Assembly: GCA_014061035.1 (NCBI GenBank)
Contig: JACGMN010000071.1
Span: 1-5,420, forward strand
DNA: 5,420 nt
Direction: 5' to 3'
From: Candidatus Methanophagales archaeon
Lineage (GTDB): Archaea > Halobacteriota > Syntropharchaeia > Alkanophagales > Methanospirareceae
Shown here in pieces: positions 1 through 4,429 of this stretch. Made by a program: the position numbers and the translations under genes. Positions within the stretch are counted from its first letter, which is position 1, and each line of letters opens with the position of its first letter. The notes under the pieces are model-generated. The model saw only the letters and a program-made list of their open reading frames with translations. It did not search any database and was not told the DNA's origin.

Positions 1-168
1 GGGGATGTCGTTATCGTAGGCGATAGATCAGATATCCAGATAAGTCTGATCAATTCTGGCTGTTCTGCTATTATAATCACGGGCGATTCACCTGTTAGCT
101 ACGAAGTCGAGAGTGCGGCAGCGAAGGCCGGAACATTGATCATTTCTTCGCCTCACGATACCTTTATT

Positions 169-182
169 ACAGCCCACAGCCC
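169..182 (+). repeat. 7-bp tandem duplication (ACAGCCC x2) that breaks the pyrophosphatase frame
   Basis: ACAGCCC occurs twice in a row. As it stands, frame 1 reads FITAHSPAT and stops at TGA (190-192). Removing one copy gives FITARLLDLSTPIYYIMSRE with no break, which is what the family has at the DRTGG-to-CBS junction. The duplication is therefore the cause of the frameshift. Confidence 0.9.
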
Positions 183-514
183 GGCTACTTGATCTGTCCA
201 CGCCGATCTATTATATTATGTCGAGAGAGGTTCCGGTAGCAAGGTTTTATACTCATATCTCGGAATTGCGGCAGAAAGTTTTAGAATCAGAATATCGCAA
301 TGCGTTAATTATAGATACCGATCGCCGGTTACTTGGTATCGTCACGAGGACAGATCTGTTGCATCCAATACGGAAAAAAGTCATTTTAGTAGACCATAAT
401 GAGACTTCTCAAGCCGTTGACGGAGTCCTGGAGGCGCATATATTGGAAATTATCGACCATCACCGGGTCGGAGACATATCAACCCTCATGCCCATTCACG
501 TTCGCAATGAGCCT

Positions 515-519
515 ATTGG
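515..519 (+). other. Deletion junction with frameshift in the pyrophosphatase gene
   Basis: Frame 2 carries homology up to RNEPIG (ending about 517-520), and frame 3 resumes with AGLLLSGILSDT (from 519). Family II pyrophosphatases carry roughly 20 residues between these points, starting with a GSTAT-like motif. Those residues are absent in all three frames. The deletion size (about 55-70 bp, not a multiple of 3) is inferred from family knowledge, not measured. Confidence 0.75.
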
Positions 520-698
520 CGGGATTGCTGCTTTCCGGAATATTATCCGATACTTTGATATTGACTCTATCGACCACAACGGATCGTGATGTAGAGATTG
601 CAGATAAATTAGCTCATATTGCAGAGGTTACGAGAGAGGAATACGAGAAAGAGTTATTGGCAACAGGTATAGATATTAAAAGTAAATCCGCTGCAGAA

Positions 699-722
699 AT
701 AATATCTCACATAATATCTCAC
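699..722 (+). repeat. 12-bp in-frame tandem duplication (ATAATATCTCAC x2)
   Basis: Two perfect 12-bp copies encode IISH-IISH in AEIISHIISHDFKEY. The family normally has a single short helix turn here (AEEI..-DFKE), so the duplication adds four residues to the DHHA2 domain without changing frame. Confidence 0.85.
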
Positions 723-1061
723 GATTTTAAAGAATATTCGCTCGGCGATAAGAAAGTTGCCGTAGGTCAAGTACTGGTGATAGATAAAGAAGAGATACGC
801 GCCAAAGAAGAGGATATAAAATCAGAGATGGAACGATTACGTAAAGAGAAGCGGTACGATCTGATTGTTCTTCTCATTACGAATCCGCTGGAGACGGGCG
901 AAGAGCTCATCGCGAGAGGTGATACGCAGATGATCGAAAAAGCGTTTGGGATTGAGATACAGAACGATAAGGGTTTCATTTCGCAGACCTTATCGAGAAA
1001 GAAGGATTTCATTCCTGAAATCGGATACGTTTGCACTACTTCCTGAGTCCTGTATCATGAA

Positions 1062-1275
1062 TCAGGGCATCGCATCATTTTCTTGTGTTTTCAAGCCCGG
1101 AAACATTTCTATCTTCTCGGCTTTTAAGTCGCGCGAGACCATGCCTATATTTATCTCGCCTGCACCTGCCGCTCTTACGCCGTGACCCGACCCACCGCCG
1201 GAGACTGTTACTCTAACTCCAGGATGCACGTCTCTCATAAGCCTTGCCTGTTCCCTACGCACCCCCATAGCCTTA
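1062..1275 (-). pseudogene. Remnant of a PstS-like phosphate-binding protein (ABC transporter substrate-binding)
   Basis: PstS-type proteins bind phosphate outside the membrane and deliver it to the Pst ABC transporter. The - strand frame reads REQARLMRDVHPGVRVTVSG, then GGSGHGVRAAGAGEINIGMV, then SRDLKAEKIEMFPGLKTQE. This matches the N-terminal phosphate-binding lobe: the VSGGGSG loop, the G-A-G-E-I-x-I-G-M segment and the SR(D/E)LK motif. Only about 65 residues remain of a protein that usually has 270-300. The signal peptide and the start of the mature protein (a GSTTV-type strand) are absent upstream, where the sequence becomes the end of the surface-protein gene. The C-terminal side stops at TGA (1062-1064) just past the pyrophosphatase stop codon. 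It overlaps the end of the surface-protein frame in another phase. It has no plausible start of its own and is almost certainly non-functional. Confidence 0.8.
1067..1076. repeat. 5-bp tandem duplication (GCATC x2) at the end of the phosphate-binding-protein remnant
   Basis: GCATCGCATC on + (GATGCGATGC on -) sits just before the stop of the remnant. Removing one copy shifts the - frame to ...ENDALIHDTGLRK before the next stop, adding only a few residues. A 10-base repeat of this kind could easily be chance. Confidence 0.45.
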
Positions 1276-2476
1276 TCGCCGGTATCCAACCGTCATGCTC
1301 TTTCTCATTCACATCCACAAACGAAGAGGTGTTTATCCAGCCGCTCTCTGTTTCAAGCGCTTTAACGTGGTGAATCTGCGGATAAGAGCCTGTTATGAGC
1401 GTTATATTGTAAGTTTCGTACGGCATCAGAAGAACAGTCCTGTTGAAAGAGATATTACGCCAGTCGCCCACAAATCCATCCCATGAAGCCTCTGCTGCCC
1501 ATGTTTCGTTATAAATGAGCGCATATTTTGTATGTCCCCCTGTCCCGATGATTGCATAAGTGTATAATTTTGTTGCCGTAATTGTTTTAGTCGGTGTGAT
1601 CGTGCCTGTGAAAGTGCCTGCGATTGAAGGATACGGATTGGATGGTTCGTCTGTGTCAAATACTGGTGGCGTTACCGCAGGAGCATCGTAAAGTACCTCT
1701 ACGCCTCTTGCCTTAAGTTGAGGAAGGTAAATTTCGTGCGAATCCTGGCTCAAAGGATTCCCCCGAAGATCGATACCATCTGTTTCAGAGAGACCCTGGT
1801 TTGCCACCAGAGCAGAGATCTTGGTTATCTCATTATGTCGAAGACCGAGGGAAATTTTCACTCCTTCCCGTTCCCTAAGCCACCACTCAAACTCAACCTC
1901 ACCCAGCTTGGTCAAACCAGAAAGAGGCGTTATATCCGCTATCTGATTTCTATCCAGATGAAGCACCCTCAACTCGGTAAGGGCCGACAAGGGAGAGATG
2001 TCTGTTATTTGGTTCCAGCCAAGCCGAAGCCCCTGCAGGTTAACGGCGTATTCCAAGCCAGTGAGATCAGATATGCCACGGTTTGATGCCCGAAGTTCGG
2101 TAAGCCTTTCAAGATCGGAGCGGTAAATATTTACATCAGCCGGTATTCCCAGCGCCTCACGGATTGCCGCTTCAAGGTTAGGGTCGGGGAAGATCACTAC
2201 TTGATCTGGTTCTGGCTCGTCTTCAATAACTGTAATTGTCACTGTATTCGAGTCTATGTCTAATCCATATGCATATCTGGGATCGGTATCTACGGTTACA
2301 GTGTATTCACCGGTTCTGAAGCCAGTAGTATTAATCAGGAATCCGTCTGCAGTACCTATTAGCATATTATCCAACTCTACTCCCGCACCATCAACATTTA
2401 TTGCCCTACCATCCTCAGTCCTTATTACCTCTATATCCACCTGAGCGTGATCAGGTAGATTGTGTGATAGGTCCAC
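1235..2476 (-). CDS. Surface protein, segment 3: end of repeat B, leucine-rich repeats and archaeal C-terminal domain
   Basis: This segment gives 413 residues from GTG 2476, the first possible start after the TGA at 2615. Residues 1-91 finish repeat B (INTTGFRTGEYTVTVDTD). Residues 97-263 form an LRR block: an N-terminal cap (FPDPNLEAAIREALGIPADV), repeats of the LxxLxLxxNQIxDIxPL type, and the cap-like ending IDLRGNPLSQDS ... LPQLKARGVEVLYD. Residues 287-404 form a beta domain (IGTGGHTKYA, NETW, GDWRNISFN, TGSYPQIHH, GWIPAIRLW) that I recognise from secreted proteins of methanogenic archaea. A good Shine-Dalgarno match, AGGTGAT (2486-2492), lies 9 bases before GTG 2476, but it falls inside conserved codons and the product would lack a signal peptide. 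LRR proteins of this kind usually mediate protein binding at the cell surface. Confidence 0.65.
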   Translation of the reverse strand: MDLSHNLPDHAQVDIEVIRTEDGRAINVDGAGVELDNMLIGTADGFLINTTGFRTGEYTVTVDTDPRYAYGLDIDSNTVTITVIEDEPEPDQVVIFPDPNLEAAIREALGIPADVNIYRSDLERLTELRASNRGISDLTGLEYAVNLQGLRLGWNQITDISPLSALTELRVLHLDRNQIADITPLSGLTKLGEVEFEWWLREREGVKISLGLRHNEITKISALVANQGLSETDGIDLRGNPLSQDSHEIYLPQLKARGVEVLYDAPAVTPPVFDTDEPSNPYPSIAGTFTGTITPTKTITATKLYTYAIIGTGGHTKYALIYNETWAAEASWDGFVGDWRNISFNRTVLLMPYETYNITLITGSYPQIHHVKALETESGWINTSSFVDVNEKEHDGWIPAIRLWGCVGNRQGL

Positions 2477-2614
2477 TCTTACAAGATCACCTACGACTAC
2501 GCTTGTTATCTCACTATAAGGGTATCTGGATTCTGTTAACTCTATTTCAAGATGCGGATCAACTACGAATAATCTTGTTTCTATATATGGATAGGTTGTA
2601 TTTAGAATACCATC

Positions 2615-3049
2615 TCAATCGCGATCAACAAAGTATATGCCTGTTTCTGGAAAGAGTTCAGAATCAAAATCATCAGTTGTTATACCAATAATCACGCCGT
2701 CTACTGCATCAGGTATTATTCCTATTATGGGGTTCCCTAAATCATCCCCTTGAAATGTTAATACTTTTCCACGTATCACTACATTAGGTTCACCAACAAT
2801 TATATCTAACGAATCTCCTGCTGGTACTGGTACTGGTATTGGTATTTGTACGAGCGTGAATGAAACGGTGTTTGTATCCGCATCTAACCCATCTGCATGA
2901 GCCCTATCTGTGCTGATTTTTACGGTATACTCTCCTAAATCGAAACCTGTAGTATTGATACTAAATACCCGGATAACATCGATTTTTAAATTAAGTAAAT
3001 TATCAGCAACTCCAGCTCCATCTGCACGCAATCTAACACCATCAGCCAC
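2615..3049 (-). CDS. Surface protein, segment 2: second half of repeat A and first half of repeat B
   Basis: The frame is open from just after the TGA at 3116; the first possible start is GTG at 3049, with no Shine-Dalgarno sequence before it. The codons between the TGA and this GTG still carry homology (RIGIDLTTNLPGCAQADIVL), so the GTG is not the true start. The segment holds the end of repeat A (INTTGFDLGEYTVKIST, AHADGLDADTNTVSFTLV), a Pro-Ile/Pro-Val linker, and the start of repeat B (NVVIRGKVLTFQGDDLG, GIYFVDRD) before the second TGA. It is a fragment of the longer gene rather than a gene of its own. Confidence 0.5.
   Translation of the reverse strand: MADGVRLRADGAGVADNLLNLKIDVIRVFSINTTGFDLGEYTVKISTDRAHADGLDADTNTVSFTLVQIPIPVPVPAGDSLDIIVGEPNVVIRGKVLTFQGDDLGNPIIGIIPDAVDGVIIGITTDDFDSELFPETGIYFVDRD
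2822..2845 (-). repeat. 6-bp tandem repeat encoding a Pro-Val/Pro-Ile linker
   Basis: Four units of TGGTAC/TGGTAT on + encode IPIPVPVP on the - strand, between repeats A and B of the surface protein. The stretch would be an extended proline linker between domains. Confidence 0.75.
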
Positions 3050-3115
3050 TCTTGTTAATACGATGTCTGCTTGAGCACATCCTGGTAGATTTGTTGTCAG
3101 ATCGATTCCTATCCG

Positions 3116-3571
3116 TCATCCCTCTGTTACGACTGATATTTCATCTTTGGTACCAGGCTCTACTAACCTCAGTGCGAAAGTCAGCGTAGCTACGGATAAA
3201 ACTGTTTCATTGGTAGTTAACTCGCCGTCGACTACTACATTATCCACAAAATACGTACCTGCCCTTAGAAGAAGCGTTGAATCAAAGTCTTCAGTAGCTG
3301 TACCAACTGTCACACCTTCTACAGCCCCTGGAGTGTGCCCTACTATACTATGACCTAGGTCAACACCCCGAAATTCTAAAACCTGGCCGATTATTACTCG
3401 ATTAGATACCCCTGGGGTTATCTCATTGGTATGACCTGTAGAAGCACTCCCCATCGGCACCACCGCATCGAGCAATGAGGCGATCATAATCGCGACCATC
3501 GCAAGCACGATCATAGCTTTCGTTTTAATTCCCGCCTTCACCGTATTCTTCTTGTTCATCTTTTTCTTCAT
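3116..3571 (-). CDS. Surface protein, segment 1: signal peptide and first half of repeat A
   Basis: This is the only segment with a good start: ATG at 3571 with the Shine-Dalgarno-like AAGGGATGA 10 bases upstream, overlapping the mptD stop codon. The 151 residues hold a clear Sec signal peptide and then the mature start ...ASTGHTNEITPGVSNRVIIG. Repeat A begins here (VLEFRGVDLG, AVEGVTVG, AGTYFVD, LRLVEPGTKDEISVV). It stops at TGA directly after VVTEG. The homologous point in repeat B (VVVGDLVRVDL) continues without a stop, so translation ending here would leave half a domain. If translated alone it would be a short exported fragment of doubtful stability. Confidence 0.7.
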   Translation of the reverse strand: MKKKMNKKNTVKAGIKTKAMIVLAMVAIMIASLLDAVVPMGSASTGHTNEITPGVSNRVIIGQVLEFRGVDLGHSIVGHTPGAVEGVTVGTATEDFDSTLLLRAGTYFVDNVVVDGELTTNETVLSVATLTFALRLVEPGTKDEISVVTEG

Positions 3572-3581
3572 TTTTTCGTTT

Positions 3582-3590
3582 TCATCCCTT
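3582..3590 (-). promoter_or_regulatory. Possible ribosome binding site of the surface-protein gene, overlapping the mptD stop
   Basis: AAGGGATGA lies 10 bases upstream of the ATG at 3571 and contains the TGA stop of mptD. It is an imperfect match to the archaeal anti-Shine-Dalgarno complement (AGGAGGTGA). The arrangement suggests that translation of the two genes is coupled. Confidence 0.45.
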
Positions 3591-4028
3591 AATCTTTTCC
3601 TTTAAAAAGGTAGTATTTATTCTTTCATCTTTATCTTTCGTAATATTCGTAATATTCGTAATATTCCCCCCTCCTTTTTCAATACGCATCAATGGATAAT
3701 CACGTTCCTCATCGTATTTCACTCGCGCGTGCACTTCCGCCGTCCTGTAACGAACCGCGACCGTTATATCGAGCATTTCACCATTTAATTCGCAGTAGTT
3801 GAACTCATTCGCGTTCGCACACTCACGTACCTTCTCCATATCGATATTTACTTTTACGAAGCTCACGTACGGCTGTATCGATATACTTCGTTCTATCGCG
3901 GTCTCCAGCTCTTCTGCAGTCTCCGGACTCACAGGTGTGGTGGTGAACTGGTGATAGACTGCGCCCAATTTGATGCCTGCCTCGAATATTGCCTTCTCCC
4001 GATCTGTTATCTCTTCTTTTTCTGCCAT
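3582..4028 (-). CDS. mptD: Archaeal dihydroneopterin aldolase MptD
   Basis: MptD converts 7,8-dihydroneopterin to 6-hydroxymethyl-7,8-dihydropterin plus glycolaldehyde, a cytoplasmic step toward the C1 carrier tetrahydromethanopterin. The family pattern is clear: REKAIFEAGIKLGAVYHQF (residues 10-28), TPVSPETAEELETAIE (31-46), QPYV (52-55), LNGEMLDITVAVRY (81-94) and YPLMRIEK (111-118). I chose ATG 4028 because MAEKEEITDREK fits the family N-terminus; upstream codons encode a hydrophobic run with no family match. The length is 148 residues against about 115-125 usually. The extra C-terminal tail starts with GGG, carries three Asn-Ile-Thr units from a 9-bp repeat, and ends in a charged stretch. 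It is divergent from the ferredoxin gene and followed after 10 bp by the surface-protein gene, an odd partner. Identification is by recalled family motifs. Confidence 0.88.
   Translation of the reverse strand: MAEKEEITDREKAIFEAGIKLGAVYHQFTTTPVSPETAEELETAIERSISIQPYVSFVKVNIDMEKVRECANANEFNYCELNGEMLDITVAVRYRTAEVHARVKYDEERDYPLMRIEKGGGNITNITNITKDKDERINTTFLKEKIKG
3640..3666 (-). repeat. 9-bp tandem repeat (x3) encoding Asn-Ile-Thr in the MptD tail
   Basis: Three perfect copies of GTAATATTC (+ sense) encode NITNITNIT on the - strand, just after the conserved end of MptD. Each unit forms an N-x-T sequon, but the protein is predicted to be cytoplasmic, so glycosylation is not expected. Confidence 0.85.
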
Positions 4029-4034
4029 TTTATT

Positions 4035-4042
4035 TTTATATA
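4035..4042 (+). promoter_or_regulatory. TATA-like box for the ferredoxin gene
   Basis: TTTTTATATAA around 4033-4043 resembles the archaeal TATA element (TTTATATA). Initiation about 25 bases downstream would leave a leader of about 20 bases with the Shine-Dalgarno site in it. No B-recognition element was verified. Confidence 0.5.
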
Positions 4043-4066
4043 ACCCAAAAAGTACAATGAATAAAT

Positions 4067-4074
4067 GGATGTGA
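4067..4074 (+). promoter_or_regulatory. Ribosome binding site of the ferredoxin gene
   Basis: GGATGTGA, one mismatch from GGAGGTGA, lies 10 bases before the ATG at 4085 and supports that start. Confidence 0.6.
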
Positions 4075-4084
4075 ATATAGAAAA

Positions 4085-4429
4085 ATGGGAGTGATACCGC
4101 CAATCCTGGGACCATGTTTGAAGCAATTGTTCAAGAAGCCATTCACTAATTTATTTCCTGATGTGCCTCCAATCCCGACACCCGGAAATTATCGAGGTAT
4201 AATTAGCTATGATAGGGATAAATGCGCTGGTTGTGGTTTATGCGCTATGGTATGCCCTAGTGGGGCTATCGACTTTGTAAAGGAGGAGAGAAGAATAAGA
4301 ATATGGATCGTAAAATGTGCTTTCTGCGCCCAATGCACAAGTGCATGCCCAAAAGACGCGCTTTTTATGACTGAAGAATTCTTATCTGCCGATTACGATA
4401 AACATACTAAGGAGTTCATATTAGAGTAA
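4085..4429 (+). CDS. 2x[4Fe-4S] ferredoxin-type subunit, EchF/MbhN/NuoI-like
   Basis: The 114-residue protein has two complete cluster motifs: CAGCGLCAMVCP (Cys47, 50, 53, 57) and CAFCAQCTSACP (Cys78, 81, 84, 88). The N-terminus (LKQLFKKPFTNLFP, then RGIISYDRDKC) is the membrane-proximal signature of the peripheral iron-sulfur subunit of complex I, Fpo and group 4 membrane-bound [NiFe] hydrogenases. In those complexes it passes electrons between ferredoxin or the input module and the catalytic core. There is no transmembrane segment or signal peptide. The neighbouring hydrogenase maturation protease, tail-to-tail, favours a hydrogenase (Ech/Mbh) role over NuoI. No other subunit gene is in the window and both flanking genes are on the opposite strand, so it stands alone here. 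The subfamily cannot be fixed from sequence reading alone. Confidence 0.85.
   Translation: MGVIPPILGPCLKQLFKKPFTNLFPDVPPIPTPGNYRGIISYDRDKCAGCGLCAMVCPSGAIDFVKEERRIRIWIVKCAFCAQCTSACPKDALFMTEEFLSADYDKHTKEFILE
4421..4429. other. Tail-to-tail stop-codon overlap of the ferredoxin and hydrogenase-protease genes
   Basis: In TTAGAGTAA the + strand TAA (4427-4429) ends the ferredoxin gene and the complement of TTA (4421-4423) is the TAA ending the protease gene. The two reading frames overlap by 9 bp, leaving no room for terminators between them. Confidence 0.9.

Larger units (their letters stand above)
1..1046 (+). pseudogene. ppaC: Manganese-dependent inorganic pyrophosphatase (family II, CBS/DRTGG type), frameshifted and 5'-truncated by the window
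   Basis: Family II pyrophosphatases are cytoplasmic DHH-superfamily enzymes that hydrolyse pyrophosphate to phosphate; CBS-bearing forms are regulated by adenine nucleotides. Three frames are needed to read this one. Bases 1-168 (frame 1) give the end of a DRTGG domain (GDVVIVGDRSD... SSPHDTF). From about 183 to 517 (frame 2) come the second CBS domain (ESEYRNALIIDTDRRLLGIV), the DHNE segment (ILVDHNETSQAVDG) and the DHH motif (EIIDHHRVGD). From about 519 to 1046 (frame 3) come AGLLLSGILSDTLIL and the DHHA2 domain, ending near SRKKDF and TGA. The expected segment after RNEPIG, normally a GSTAT-like stretch of about 20 residues, is missing. The usual SPTTT motif reads LSTTT. With two frameshifts and a core deletion it should not make active enzyme unless the lesions are assembly errors. 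The amino-terminal catalytic DHH motifs lie outside the window. Confidence 0.9.
1235..3571 (-). pseudogene. Secreted LRR surface protein, one 778-codon frame interrupted by two in-frame TGA codons
   Basis: From ATG at 3571 to the TGA at 1235-1237 a single - strand frame runs without frameshift, broken only at codon 152 (TGA, 3116-3118) and codon 319 (TGA, 2615-2617). Homology crosses both stops. The continuous product has a Sec signal peptide (residues 1 to about 43: basic KKKMNKKNTVKAGIKTK, hydrophobic MIVLAMVAIMIASLL, then GSAS). Two copies of a beta-rich repeat follow (about 55-265 and 271-455), sharing NRVIIGQVL/NVVIRGKVL, YFVD, IDLTTNLP/VDLSHNLP, INTTGF and GEYTV. A leucine-rich-repeat block (about 462-628) and an archaeal C-terminal domain (about 652-769) complete it. 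It lies 10 bp after mptD, with AAGGGATGA as a possible ribosome site. It was probably an envelope protein. It may be decayed, read through, or affected by sequence errors. The last ten residues (after IRLW) come from the adjoining phosphate-binding-protein remnant, so the native stop seems lost. Confidence 0.8.
4029..4084. promoter_or_regulatory. Divergent intergenic region between mptD and the ferredoxin gene
   Basis: These 56 AT-rich bases must carry both promoters if the two genes are transcribed from here. On the + strand a TATA-like box and a Shine-Dalgarno match are visible (listed separately). On the - strand no convincing box stands out; TCTATATTC near 4073-4081 is a weak candidate. 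Confidence 0.5.

Noticed and set aside
399..1046. Open frame of 215 codons read as a separate gene
   Set aside because: Only the part from about 519 onward has pyrophosphatase homology; the first 40 residues are the shadow of the DHH-containing frame. It is the 3' part of the frameshifted gene.
1718..2086. + strand ORF of 122 codons opposite the LRR region
   Set aside because: It is a shadow of the LRR-coding strand with no recognisable motif or ribosome site.
3116..3118. TGA recoded as a sense codon (for example Gly) genome-wide
   Set aside because: mptD ends at TGA (3582-3584) right at the ribosome site of the next gene, and the PAS gene ends at TGA (4986-4988) at the hycI start. TGA therefore works as a normal stop in neighbouring genes. 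Local readthrough remains possible.
4029..4115. Upstream extension of mptD to 4115
   Set aside because: The extra residues are a hydrophobic run (IHIHLFIVLFGLYKNK) with no MptD homology. The extension would also consume the divergent promoter region and overlap the ferredoxin start.
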